Of a stretch of DNA of 64,000 nt, positions 23,399 to 35,304 are shown piece after piece. The notes beneath the pieces were generated by a model. It saw only the letters and a program-made list of their open reading frames with translations, was not told the origin of the DNA and searched no databases. Source of the DNA: Acytostelium subglobosum LB1 (Eukaryota > Evosea > Eumycetozoa > Acytosteliales > Acytosteliaceae); NCBI RefSeq assembly GCF_000787575.1, contig NW_012236495.1, positions 1 through 64,000 of the forward strand, in the 5' to 3' direction. The position numbers and the translations under genes are program-made. Positions within the stretch are counted from its first letter, which is position 1, and every line of letters begins with the position of its first letter.

Positions 23399-26321
23399 AT
23401 GTCAGATTCAAAGTACTTTCAAACAACAAAGAAAGGTATGTATCACTTCACATCAATCAATCAATCATTTATCGTGATCGACAGTTCACTCACTCAATAC
23501 TATCCTTCCCCATAATATATACAACAACTACGACAACAACAACAGGTGAGATACATGAGTTGAAGGAAGAACTTCTCTCACAGCGTGAGGATAAAAAGAA
23601 GGAGGCAGTGAAGAAGGTCATTGCTGCAATGACTGTTGGAAAAGATGTCAGCATGCTCTTCACTCATGTCTTGAACTGTATTCAAACCAACAATCTCGAG
23701 CTTAAGAAGCTTGTCTATCTCTACGTCATGAACTATGCCAAGAATCATCCAGATCGTGCTATTCTTGCTGTCAACACCTTCCAAAAGGTATGTCTATTTA
23801 TTAATCTTAATCATTCATTCACGCACTAACTATATAATGATATATTATAGGATGCATCTGATCCACATAACCCATTGATTAGAGCACTGGCTGTTAGAAC
23901 TATGGGATGTATTAGAGTTGATAACATCACAGAGTACCTTTGTGAACCTTTGAGATTCTGTCTAAAGGATCAAGATCCATACGTCAGAAAGACGGCTGCT
24001 GTGTGTGTCGCCAAGCTCTACGACATCAACCCAGAGCTGGTGGAGAACCAGGGCTTCCTCGACATTCTCAACGACATGTTGGGTGACTCCAACCCAATGG
24101 TCGTGGCCAACGCCGTCGCCTCTCTCACCGAGATCGACGAGGTCAGCAAGCACGAGGTGTTCAGGATCCACCCAGCCAACGCCAACAAGTTGATGGCCGC
24201 ACTCAACGAGTGCACTGAGTGGGGACAGGTGTTCATCCTCAACGCCCTCTGCAAGTACACGCCCCGTGACACAAAGGACGCCGAGTCTGTCTGCGAGCGT
24301 GTCGCCCCACGTCTCCAACACGCCAACTCTGCCGTCGTGCTGTCGGCCGTCAAGGTGTTGATGCGCTTCCTCAACTATGTCAACGCTCAGGACATTGTCA
24401 AGTTGTACTGCAAGAAGATGGCGCCACCCCTCGTCACTCTGCTCTCCAAGGAGCCCGAGATCCAGTTCCTGGGTCTGAGGAACATCAACCTGATCGTCCA
24501 GAAGAGACCCGAGATTCTTCAGTACGAGATGAAGGTGTTCTTCTGTAAGTACAACGACCCCATCTACGTCAAGATGGAGAAGCTGGAGATCATGATCATG
24601 CTGGCCAACGAGAAGAACATCGACGAGGTGTTGCTCGAGTTCAAGGAGTACGCCACAGAGGTCGACGTCGAGTTTGTTCGCAAGGCCGTCCGTGCCATCG
24701 GTCGCTGCGCCATCAAGATCGACCCATCGTCAGAGCGCTGCATTCAGGTGCTGCTCGATCTGATTCAGACCAAGGTCAACTACGTCGTGCAAGAGGCCAT
24801 CATCGTCATCAAGGACATCTTTAGAAAGTATCCAAACAAGTATGAGGGTATCATCGCTACGCTCTGTGCCAACCTCGAATCACTGGACGAGCCAGAGGCC
24901 AAGGCCTCGATGATCTGGATCATTGGAGAGTATGCCGAGCGCATTGACAATGCCCACGAGCTGCTTGCTTCGTTCCTCGAGGGCTTCAAGGATGAGAACA
25001 GCCAGGTCCAGCTCCAGCTGCTGACCGCCATAGTCAAGCTGTTCCTTAAGCGTCCCAAGGACGCTCAGCAGATGGTGCAAACTGTTCTATCGCTGTCCAC
25101 ACAAGAGTCTGACAACCCCGATCTGCGTGACCGTGGCTTTGTCTACTGGAGACTGTTGTCCACAGACTTTGAGGCCGCCAAGGCCGTTGTACTCTCTGAG
25201 AAGCCTCTCATCACCGACACAACATCACACCTGGAGGAGTCGCTCCTAAACGACTTGATCTCCAACATCTCAACTCTCGCCTCAGTGTACCACCGCCCAC
25301 CAGAAGACCTTTGTCGCCAAGCTCAAGGGTCTGTCAAAGCGCGGATTCAGAAGGGAAGAGGAGGACGACGAGGAGCCAGACTACATCGATGACGACAACA
25401 ATGACATCAACAACAACCAGAACAGACCCCAACAACACCAGCAGCAGCAGCCACAACAAACAAGGTCTGGAAACCTATTCGACTTGGACGACCTGAGCGG
25501 AGCGCTCCCACAGAACAACAGCCCATATCAGCAACAACAACAGTTTGTCAATCCAAACGATCTGACATTCTTGCAGGGTGGCGAGAGGTGGCGGCCAAAT
25601 GGGTGCGCCAGCGGTCACCAAGAAGATCCTCTTAGGCTCCGACCAGGGACAGGGCATTCAGATCAGCGGAGCATTTGTACGATACAACGGACGTCTGTCT
25701 CTCGAGTTGACTCTGCTCAATCTCAGTGGACAGCAGATGAACAAGTTCAAGATTCAATTCTTCCAGAACAGCTTTGGCGTGTCGCCAATCGAGGCCATCC
25801 TTCAGTGTGGCGCCATCGAGAATGGCCAGTCCATGGATGTCTCGGTGCCAATCTCTGCCAACGGCCCTCCCGCACAGCCATTGGCTCCACTCATCAACAT
25901 GGCCATGATGGTGCTGCCATCTCAGGCCAAGTTCTACTTCCAGATGAACCTGCCCTTCCACATGCTCTTTGTCGAGAGCGGCCAGCTTGACCGCGAGGCC
26001 TATCTCTCGATGCGCAAGAGCATCCCTGAGGCCAACGAGAGGACCAAGGATATCCAGATCCAAGCACCCCAATTCGACGTGGACACCATCCTCCGCAGAC
26101 TGCACTCCAAGAATCTGTTTGAGATTGTCCGTAAGAAGGTACAGAACCAAGACGTCTCATTCCTCTCGTGTAAGACCGAGAACTCTATCTATATCCTTGC
26201 CGAGTTGACCTTTACCGTTGGAACTCGTGTCTGTCGTCTCACCTCCAAGTCAACTGCGATTGAATTCACTCCTCTGTTCGAACACACAATGGAGATGTTG
26301 ATCAATGACCAACAGTACTAG
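23399..26321 (+). CDS. AP-1/AP-2 complex subunit beta (beta adaptin)
   Basis: Large adaptor subunit that binds clathrin and dileucine cargo in coated vesicles. Exons: 23399-23435 ([12 protein letters not shown]), 23546-23787 and 23851-26321. The trunk of HEAT-like repeats is strongly conserved ([39 protein letters not shown]-type segments). A Gln/Asn-rich hinge follows with LFDLDDLSG, resembling a clathrin box, and then the beta appendage domain ([18 protein letters not shown] to LINDQQY). Two frame changes occur, near 25301-25310 (PPE then [13 protein letters not shown] in the next frame) and near 25576-25592 (hinge to appendage). Flanking peptide sequence is intact on both sides, so single-base errors are the likely cause. 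Which of AP-1 or AP-2 it serves cannot be told; some protists share one beta subunit. Confidence 0.92.
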
Positions 26322-26470
26322 TAGCACCAATCCAACTCAGTCCATCCATTTATCTCTATCCATCCTACCTCATTCTCAAACCCAAACTAAGCCTGTGCAT
26401 CTTGTCATACTATGGAACAATAAACAGCCCTCCAAATAATAACTAATATTATAATACAATGATGGCAACA

Positions 26471-27607
26471 CTACTGTTGCTGTTGCTGTTTACTTCTTTC
26501 CTTTTCCAATGCCTCTTTCAACACTCTGATTGTATCACTTCTTCCATAACGTGTGGCTACATCTAGTGGTGTCTCCCCATCGACTTGAACATGGATGTCG
26601 GCTCCATGCTCATAGAGTAGTTGACAGATCTCGTGTTGGCCATGTCTCGCAGCCGTCAATAGTGGGGTGAGACCATCTTTACGCTTGGTATCAAACTTGA
26701 TCGAGGGGAATCGTTTGAACAGCTCTGTGATCAACTTGACATTGCCATACTGACTGAGAACGTGCAGGACTGTTGATCCATCCTTCATGGCCAAGTCCAC
26801 ATCGATGCCTGGCACCTCCATCAGTGCAATCGCCGTGTTATAATGATGTCTGGCACAGGCCACGTACAAACAACTCGATCCATCGGTTGTCATCTGAATG
26901 TTTGGTGATGCTTTATACTTGGCGAGCAGGTCAACTGCGCGAATGTTTCCATTCTGTGCAGCGATGAGCATTGCAGTGGCACCATCTGATGTCTGAGCAT
27001 TTGGGTCTGCCTTGGCCTTCAGCAACCTCTCCATGATGCCATAGTGTGATATCTGTGTGGCCACTTGAATGGGATAGTAGTGCGATCGAGGCAGGTTGGT
27101 CTTGGCACCGTTCCCCAGCAGCAATGTAACAACTTCCTCTTGTGCGGTCTCGACTGCTGCGTAGAGCAGTGTGGCGCCCTCATCATCGATGCGCATATTG
27201 ATGTCGACGCCCGTGGCCAGCAGTTGACGGACGATTTGTGGCGAGCCGTATTGACATGCAGCAGTGAGTCCAGTGACAATCTGATTCTGGTCCAGTCGTT
27301 GACCAGAGTCTGAGGAGAGCAGACACTCGACAATGCCGGGCTTGCCCTGGACGCATGCAACAGCGAATGGTGTAACGCCATTGTCCTCTGTAATACTAGT
27401 GTCCGCTCCACATTCTATTAACTTCTTCATCAATTCTACGCTGCCATTGAACGCTGCAAAGAATGCACAAGTACATCCACCAATGAATCTTTGATTGACA
27501 TTGATCCTCATTTCGGTCACTCTATCCAGCAATGACAGTGCTTCCTTCACCTGATTGTTCTGACATCTCTCAAACAACTGTCTACTATTCTGTTCAGAGA
27601 ATGACAT
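26471..27607 (-). CDS. ankyrin-repeat protein, 378 residues
   Basis: Single-exon gene of about ten canonical ankyrin repeats (for example DGATAMLIAAQNGNIRAVDL and DGLTPLLTAARHGQHEICQL), with no other domain. The N-terminus MSFSEQNSRQLFERCQNNQ fits a helical cap. The C-terminus is charged and ends in five Gln. It is probably a scaffold or inhibitor-type binding protein; the partner is unknown. It faces the AP beta gene tail to tail, 150 bases apart. Confidence 0.88.
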   Translation of the reverse strand: MSFSEQNSRQLFERCQNNQVKEALSLLDRVTEMRINVNQRFIGGCTCAFFAAFNGSVELMKKLIECGADTSITEDNGVTPFAVACVQGKPGIVECLLSSDSGQRLDQNQIVTGLTAACQYGSPQIVRQLLATGVDINMRIDDEGATLLYAAVETAQEEVVTLLLGNGAKTNLPRSHYYPIQVATQISHYGIMERLLKAKADPNAQTSDGATAMLIAAQNGNIRAVDLLAKYKASPNIQMTTDGSSCLYVACARHHYNTAIALMEVPGIDVDLAMKDGSTVLHVLSQYGNVKLITELFKRFPSIKFDTKRKDGLTPLLTAARHGQHEICQLLYEHGADIHVQVDGETPLDVATRYGRSDTIRVLKEALEKERSKQQQQQ

Positions 27608-27760
27608 CTCTATCTTTCCTAATTATCTGTTTGAAATAAAAACAATGAATGTAGACGAATCAATGAAACTTCATTTCCTGGGACAATAACGACAAAAATA
27701 AGTTGTTGCCCTGGGCTAACCTTTGATTTGATCATGTGACTGGGAACTGTTTATTATTGA

Positions 27761-28492
27761 TTATGGACAGAATATAACATTGTAGTTGTATTGACCTGGA
27801 CAGGTAAAGGTGGAGGTGTGATCATCATAGGCATAGGAGTATGCATTGGGACATGCCTTCTTGAAGATCTCAGAGTAGGTTGTGGGCTGACATGTTTGTG
27901 GAGTAGAGTAGGCACCTGTACAACAATATTGTGGACTGCCATACTTCTCACAAGCACTCAAACATGCAACAACCTGTCCATTGTAGACCACTTGGAGGTC
28001 GGAGGGACATATGTCATTGAGATCACTAACACATCCTGCCAAAGTACAGTTGTAATCGTTGGAGGTTGGTGCATCGGGTCCAAATGCCACTGGGAGATTA
28101 TAGCCATCGACCAAACTGACGTCATAATAGTCTTGGTTGCCATTGCCTGACAGGGTCATCTCGATGAGTGTGGCTGGAGGGTTGCCACCAGCACCGTTGC
28201 ATTGAAGGACGCCACCGCAGTCACCAGTCTGGCAGTAGCCATTGCCATTGGAGTCAAAGTCACAGTCGGTACGGCCCCAGAACCTGCCTTGCCAGTTGTC
28301 TTGAAGGGAGATAATGTTGGAGTCACCTGGGGTTAGAGCCCATCCGCCACCCATTGGAAGTTGGAAACCTGGATTGTCAAGAGCGCCAACATAAACAGTC
28401 ACATTACAATAGTTGGTGAATGTGAATTGTCTCTGAGCATAGGATACAGATAGCAATAAAGAGAATATTATTAATGTATTTGAGATGGTCAT
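27761..28492 (-). CDS. thaumatin-like secreted protein
   Basis: 243 residues, no intron. Signal peptide (IIFSLLLSVSYAQ) followed by a thaumatin fold: FTFTNYCNVTVYVGAL, the GRFWGRTDCDFDSNGNGYC motif close to the family signature GRxWxRTxCxFD, then TGDCGG, and evenly spread Cys for disulfides. The size matches the 200-250 residue norm. In plants the family acts against fungi or binds glucans; in dictyostelids the role is unknown, perhaps wall or matrix remodelling or feeding. Confidence 0.93.
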   Translation of the reverse strand: MTISNTLIIFSLLLSVSYAQRQFTFTNYCNVTVYVGALDNPGFQLPMGGGWALTPGDSNIISLQDNWQGRFWGRTDCDFDSNGNGYCQTGDCGGVLQCNGAGGNPPATLIEMTLSGNGNQDYYDVSLVDGYNLPVAFGPDAPTSNDYNCTLAGCVSDLNDICPSDLQVVYNGQVVACLSACEKYGSPQYCCTGAYSTPQTCQPTTYSEIFKKACPNAYSYAYDDHTSTFTCPGQYNYNVIFCP

Positions 28493-29020
28493 TATTTGAT
28501 TGATTGATTGATTGAAGGTACTGGATTACTGGATTGAAAGATATCTTGATATTTATAGGTGATCCCACGGAAGCGGAATCCAAATGATCAGGTCTGATTT
28601 TGATTGATATTTATTGATCATAAATATCAAGGGTTGGGCACTGATCTTGGCACGATGTGGAGCAAAGAATGAACAACCTTGTTGTGTGTTGAGCCGTCAA
28701 AAGATACGCCCAGGCCGAGAGAAGGAAGGCATAAGTTGAATCGATCTCTAGTGGATGGACCACATTAACAATAATGTTTACCATGGTATGAGCTTGAACT
28801 TGAACTTGACCTTGATATACCCAGGTCGCATGTTTGCATGATATCGATGATTATATGATTGGGTCGGGTCTTCATTGGCACTATGTATATTGTACTGGCT
28901 ACAATAGTAGATCGGCTGTACGTTGCATCTCAAACACGTGAATGAGCATAGGACCTCCCTGGCTGTTGTGTGTGTGTTGATTGAAATGATACATGCTATG
29001 TGACAATGAGATAGACCTCC
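28493..29020. other. intergenic
   Basis: About 530 bases without a supported gene. It has GATT repeats directly upstream of the thaumatin gene. Near 28788-28825 there is a TTGAACTTGAACTTGACCTTGA run of imperfect 6-base units. I see nothing else. Confidence 0.4.
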
Positions 29021-29456
29021 CTAGTTCCTTTGACGCTTTGTAGACAATGATCTCTCCTCCATTAAAGACTTGTACTCTTCAGATGGTAGTTCGAATGGTT
29101 CAATCTTGTCTTCATCAATTACATGATCATCCTTTAATGTTTGATGAATGATGTAAGTATGTATGTATGATTGATTAACAAATAAACAGATAAACACATA
29201 CCAATGCATCTAGATTATAATACTCTTGTATCTCCTTCAGTATTTGATCAGCAGTAAAGTGTTTATCGGGTAGTTGTTGTTGTAGTAGGACCATTGTATT
29301 GATCACTGAGAAGTACTTGTTGATGCCCAGTGGCAAGTATCTACTGATTGCATCAAGTAGGTAACATCTTGAACGCATATCCCAATGTGAATCTGTTGTC
29401 GTATGTCCATCATCCACTGCTGCTGTACTACCATCTGTTAATTCACTATCACTCAT
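29021..29456 (-). CDS. MRG-binding protein / Eaf7-like subunit of NuA4-TIP60
   Basis: Exons 29202-29456 and 29021-29131 (minus) give 121 residues. The core WDMRSRCYLLDAISRYLPLG, then KYFSVINTMVLL and ADQILKEIQEYYNLDAL, matches the MRGBP/Eaf7 fold (KPxGxxxHF..I..L then YDL..L). A short acidic segment with PFELP follows. The family links MRG15-type chromodomain proteins to the NuA4/TIP60 histone acetyltransferase. It is divergently arranged with the mitochondrial carrier gene, 144 bases between start codons, probably a shared promoter. It is shorter than human MRGBP (about 204 residues), which has a longer disordered tail. Confidence 0.72.
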
Positions 29457-29600
29457 TATTATTATTTATTTATATATATTATTATTCAAGTTCAAGAATG
29501 AGTGAACAGTCAACTTGAAGTTAACAACAACAAAAGTTTCAAAATAGGCAATTTAACTAAAAATGTGACATTTCATTCAGTCAATGATGTAACAATAACA

Positions 29601-30803
29601 ATGACAGATAATAAAAATACATTGAAGGGTAGACCACCAAACAATGACCCTGTCGATCCTATTGCTGGCTCGATGGCTGGTGTATCAAGGTCATTAACCA
29701 GGATACTAGCAGGGTAATGCATATAATATTGAATCAGATTGTTGTTGACAATAAATTATATATATACTTACATACTTCCGACTTTATAAATGTAGAATGT
29801 CAAGAGGTGGAATTGCTGGATCATTCTCTGGAATGGCAGAAGAGACAGCAGGATACCCTCTGGACTTGATAAAGACAAGGATACAGGTACACGCCAATCC
29901 AAATGTCAGCTTTATAAATGTATTCAAGGAGTTGATACAGAAAGAAGGTGTAAGTATCAAATGTTTGAATGAACTCTGTGTGAATGAACCTGACAAAAGC
30001 AACCATTCATTCTATAGTTTGTTGGAATGTTCAGAGGATTGAGCTCGCCACTGCTGGCAGCTGCAATGGCTTCAGCAATTCAGTTCACAACATTTGAAAA
30101 GGTCAACTTGAAGATTGAAACATACTATCCACAAGTGTCAAGTACAGTGCGTTACCTGACATCTGGCGCAACAGCTGGTCTATTTCAATCATTTGTAATA
30201 TGTCCAGTCGATGTTATAAAGAGCAGGATGATGATACAGGGTATGGGACATGGACATGGTGGAGGAGGAGGAGGACATGGAGGAGGTGGAACATTAGCAT
30301 TGGCCAAATCAATATTTAAAGAGAATGGTATTAGAGGATTCTACACTGGATTCACTGCCACCCTATTGCGCGATGTGCCAGGTACTGCGATATTCTTTGC
30401 AACCTACGTGGGTCTAAAGCAGAAACTTGGCGTCGAGGAGCATGGCAAATCACACAGTGCACGTGACGTCCTGGCTATCCTTTTAGCTGGAGGATTGGCT
30501 GGTAGTGCCTATCGTAGCAGTACACATTGTTTTGATATTGTATGTATCCAGGAATCATTCACTCAATCAATCGAGTTGATTAGCTAACTAGCTCACTCCA
30601 TTCATTCATTCAAATAGGCCAAGACATTGATACAGACACAGACCACAACGCCAAAGTATAAGGGTACACTGGATTGTTTAAGACAACTAGTAGCAAGAGA
30701 TGGTATCAAAGGTTTGTTCCGAGGATACATCCCAACTGTTGTAAGATCATTTCCAGCCAATGCAGCAGGATTCATGGTGTATGAACTTGTACAGAACATC
30801 TAA
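29601..30803 (+). CDS. mitochondrial carrier (SLC25) family protein
   Basis: Exons 29601-29713, 29796-29949, 30018-30539 and 30618-30803 give 324 residues. Three carrier repeats are visible. The signature PxDxxK appears as YPLDLIKTRIQ in the first and CPVDVIKSRMM in the second. In the third it is CFDIAKTLIQ, with Cys in place of the usual Pro. Glycine pattern GxxxG and six helices fit the inner-membrane transporter fold. A Gly/His-rich loop (GHGGGGGGHGGGG) lies in repeat two. The sequence resembles the ornithine/basic amino-acid branch, but the substrate cannot be assigned from this alone. The first in-frame ATG is 29601. Confidence 0.88.
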
Positions 30804-30982
30804 TGATGATGGTACGTACTTGGGACAAGGCAATCACATCCTCTATTGATTGATCAGTACTAACTCCCTTCATTGATCAATCAGTTAAACACGACCGACC
30901 AAAAATTCAAACAATCAACCAAACCAAACAAATCAAGCCGATCGATGTAGAAGTAGATATAATATAATAATATAGTAGTAGT

Positions 30983-33900
30983 TTATTGATTGTCATCCTC
31001 TGTCAATGCAGTCAAGTGCGCTATAGTACATTGCTTCAAGGCTGATATGTTGTATCCACCTTCGAGCACAGAGATAAGACGGCCATTGCACCAGCGGTCG
31101 GCTACCTGGCGCAACAATCGTGTGATCTCGATGTAGTTCTCCTCGAGCAGACAGAGCGACGCCAGGTGGTCGTCGATGTGCGCGTCAAAACCGCAAGAGA
31201 TAAGTAGCAGGTCGGGTTGGTAATCGTTCAGCTTGTCGATGATGATTGAGAATGCTTTGAGGAAGGCGTTGGCCGTGCTCTTGGGGTCGAGCGGGATGTT
31301 GACAATGTTGTTGGCTGGCGCGCCCATGTTGGGATCGTCCTGTTGATGAGGGTCGTTTGCCGGCACGGCACCACTGGGCAGGATCACTCCGTGACACTTG
31401 CCTCCGCCACTGCCCGGATAGAAGCCTTCCTCAAACATGTGGATGGAGAGGAAGAGGAAGCCTGGGTCACCCACCAGTACCTCTTCGGTGCCATTGCCAT
31501 GATGCACGTCAAAGTCGACGACGGCTATCTTCTCCACGCCATACTTGAGTTGGGCATACTTGCCCGCGATGGCTACATTGTTGAGCAGACAGAAGCCCTG
31601 TGAGTTGGTTCCCGATGTCAGTCCCTCGCGACCTGCATGGTGGCCTGGTGGGCGAGCAGCTACAAATGCCGAGGTGACTGCACCCTTCATAACCTGGTCG
31701 ACCGCACACAAGGTAGCACCAACTGCACGTCTGGCTGCCTTGAGTGAATGCTTCGAGACGAATGTGTCTCCATCTTCAGTGTCGGTGACTGGGGAGAATT
31801 GGATTGCTCCACCAACTTGGGTGGCACCATCGTTGGCACTGAGTGCTCTGATCTCGTTGTGGTCCAGCTTCTCGGTCATCTCGTCAAGCTGTCTCAAGTA
31901 GTCAGCTGAGTGTACAGTCAGTATCCACTTATCGTTCACCTCGTCAGGGTCACTCTTGATGACCAGGCGATCGGTCTGCTTGGAAAACTCATTGATGGCA
32001 CGAATGACCGCGGTCAATCTCTTGGGTGACTCGGGGTGGTCTTCAGGCACAGAGTGATCCAGGCATTGAGAGTGGTAGACTGCGAGCACCTTGCGGTCAA
32101 CAATGGCCGAGGCATGACCACCAGTTCGTATGCGATTGGACTCATACTTGCTGAGCAGGTCAGTCAGACGCAGTACGAAAGGGTTGGTACTGTCGATGAG
32201 TGATTGATCGAGATCGGGATCACCTCGTCTATTGCTGCCCTGGTTCATAGACCTCAGCACATTGTAGGCGAATGACATGCGGTCGGCGTTGCATAGGGTC
32301 TGCTGGATGACATCGATGATGTAGTTCTGGATCATTCGTTGATGCTTGTCAATGATGGCCTTCCATGTTTGAATATGGATCGAGTACAACAACTCCATGA
32401 GACTCTGTACCTTTTGAACAAAGTTGAGCTCCTTCTGCACGGCTCTGAATCGGCCCTCAATGTTTGTGAGAGTGGACTCTAGGGGTGCCAACGAGTCAAG
32501 TATGCGGATGGTCTCATTGCGAGTGTGCTCCATGTTGGTGTCGGATCCTCCTGAAGTTGACGCGGACATTAGATTGTTCAATAAAGTTGGATCATTGAAT
32601 GAGGCCTCAATTGAGTCCTTCTTGCCTTGTAGTGCATCGCGATGTAGTGTTACCTCCTGGAGGATGGCCTCGAATATCTCTTCCAGGGGTTGGTACCTAT
32701 CCATGTACTCTAGGAATGATGCCACCTCATTCTCATCAAAGAATACCTCGCCCAATGGCACTAGACTGTCCTCCATCGCAGAGTGATGGCGACTAATGCG
32801 CTGATACAGTGTCTGGTAGTTCTTGGCGATGGTAAACAGGGGTCCGTCAATGGCCGACAGCAAGTTCTTGGTGGCAGGGCTGTTGTAATGAGACTCACTG
32901 CTGGGTGCGGATAAGATGGTGAAGAAGTGGCACAGACGCACTCGGTTCTCTGCCGAGATCTCGTTGGAGAACACAGACATTGAGTGGATAGCACGCTGCA
33001 GACACTCGATGATCGAGTTGGACGGCACGAATGGCGCGCCATGTGCATTGTGGATGGCAAATGGTGATCGTGACCAGGTCTGTGGTGAGTCAGACATGCC
33101 GAATGGGTCGGCTAGGGATCTCGTGCCATCCTTGTGAATTGATGATGACTTAGTTCCCGTTGTAGATCGGGACAATGATGATTGTTGTTGATGTTGTTGT
33201 TGTTGAGGCGGTTGATTGTTGTTGTTGAATGGTGAAGTTTGGATGTAGGGCAACTTGGATGTTGAATGGGACTGGACCATCTTGGGCTTCGTATTGATGG
33301 GTGATGGTGTGTTGACTGTTGGCGAGTTGTTGGTCGATGCCGCCAGGGACTTGGACTGCAGGCGGGTCATTGGACGTCCATGGCTACTCACTGGAACAGA
33401 CGAGCTGGACATGGACATCTGTTGGACTTGTGATGATGAGTAACTAAGTGGTCTATTGTTGTTGTTGTTGTTGATGATGATGTTGTTATTTCCAGGGCCA
33501 CCGACCATTACAACAGGCTTGGTGGGTCCAACTCCACCCAAACTAGAGGACTGTGAGAGTGATGGAACAGAGTATGCTGAACAACTCATTGAACGACCTG
33601 ATGGCACTGCAGACATCATTGATGATGAAGGTGAAGGTGGAGATGACATTGGGGACTCTGGTGGACTCTGGCCAAACAATGAGCTGAATCCAGAGGGTGA
33701 GGCACTATTCTGATCGATCACTCTAGATTTCTTGAATGGACGACCTGCACGTGATGCCATCTCCATACTAAGATCCTCTGGTCCACTTCCATATCCAATG
33801 TTGGATAAAGTATCAGGGACGATGGGTGGGATGAGTCCTTTGGACTAAGTTGTAATTGATTGATTGAGTGAGTATAATTGAATGAAGTACGTTAACTGAC

Positions 33901-34123
33901 AACTTACAGTCCATTTAGTTCCACAGGTCTTACAACGCCAACGTTGAGCACCTTTGTTTGTCTTTCCTTTGCGCTGGGAGTATAGGACATCTTCGATGCG
34001 AGCACAGTGCACTGAACAATGTCCACGTGGTGCCACTTGGCAACAATGAGGCTTGTCTGCCATGTGCACTCGATGTGAGTCACTGGCCATTGCCAGTGTG
34101 TGAATTGATGTCATAAGGTCCAT
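30983..34123 (-). CDS. class II histone deacetylase with Cys-rich N-terminus
   Basis: Exons 33908-34123 and 30983-33844 (minus) give 1025 residues. The N-terminal exon carries a Cys/His cluster (HCCQ, CSVHC, RWRCKTCGTKW), possibly a zinc ribbon. A long Ser/Asn/Gln-rich region and a helical middle (about 300-560) follow. The C-terminal catalytic domain has the class II hallmarks AARPPGHHA, NSQGFCLLNNVAIA, VDFDVHHGNGT, SCGFDAH and LEGGYN, with all zinc ligands and both catalytic His present. It removes acetyl groups from histone or other lysines. Regulation by partners through the N-terminal region is likely, as in animal class IIa enzymes (inference). The AT-rich region upstream is long and gene-free. 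Confidence 0.92.
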
Positions 34124-35304
34124 AAAGGAGTTATTTGTTGTTGATGTTGGTGGTGTAGGGTCCAGGTTGGGCTTTGGGGCTTGGGGCTTGAGGGCTTAGG
34201 CTTTAAGTGATAAGGCCTAATTTGTTTATATGATTGATTGAATGAAGTTGGAGTGATGTGATGTGAAGTGATGCTATGAATAAATAATATATACAATCTG
34301 TGGAAGGACTTGGAAAGATAACAAAATCCTCCAAAGATGTGAATTGGTTGTTTGGTTGGTTGGTTGTGATGTCGATTCAATTAAGGCCTTGGGCTCTAAC
34401 AAGGTCCACAAACTAAACTTGGGCCTATATTAATATTATTAATATTATTAATTGGTATTTAGTTGAGTTGAGTTTAGTTGAGTTGATGAGATTGTTGTTG
34501 TTGATTCGAAAGTAGAGTTTGATTGGTGGAGTTACAAAATAATATTATTATTAATAAATGGCTAATGGAAGAATAAAAGTTTGAGAATGAGGCTCACTGT
34601 GATGATGATATTATGATTTAGTTATTGATAGGATATGATAGGATAGAAGGAAGTATGAAGGTACTCGAGTAGGAGGCTTAGGAACACAATAGAGGGATTG
34701 ATTGAAGGCAACGCTGGAGCTCCTTGATCAATGTGGTGTTCTTGTTCTCCTTCTTGTTGTTGTTGTTGTTGTTGTTATTATTGTTGGTGTGTGTGAGTGT
34801 GAGTGTGGTGGTTGTAGAGGGAGAGAGATAGAAGGCATTGATGGATGGAAGAGGAGGTATAGAGATAGAGGTACGACATATAATATATATATATATGTAC
34901 ATTCACACGTATTCCAACAACAACAACGTACTAAACAGAGGGTGATTGTGGCGCAGAGGGCATATTGGTGGGGGGTGGATTGATGAACTGATCAGTGCTC
35001 GTGTGGTTGGTTGATGTGAGAATGAATGAGTGAGTGCAGAGAGTGTGTTTAGTAAAGGAGCGAGTGGTGTGTGTGTGTTGTTGGACGGATGGATTGATTG
35101 ATTGATGAGTTGGAGTTGGAGTTGGATAGTACTGAAGGCTTATATTGGCGAGTGCACTAGTACTCACCCTCCCTCTCTCTCCTTCAGTATTTGCCCGGCT
35201 ATTTATACATTGAATGTAAGATAAGTTTGGAATGTATTGGATGATGATGAAGGCAATGCCAACATTTAACTTGTATATACAATACAAATACAAGTATATA
35301 TCAT
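34124..35304. other. long intergenic, presumed HDAC upstream region
   Basis: About 1.2 kb without convincing coding sequence. It includes a TTAATATTATTAATATTATT palindromic stretch near 34430-34450, an (AAC/GTT) trinucleotide run at about 34755-34785, a TA dinucleotide run at 34884-34896 and short AG-rich runs. Small open frames here are low-complexity. Confidence 0.5.

Noticed and set aside
34678-34902. Asn-rich peptide on the minus strand
   Set aside because: It is a translation of an AAC trinucleotide run plus TA repeats in a non-coding spacer.
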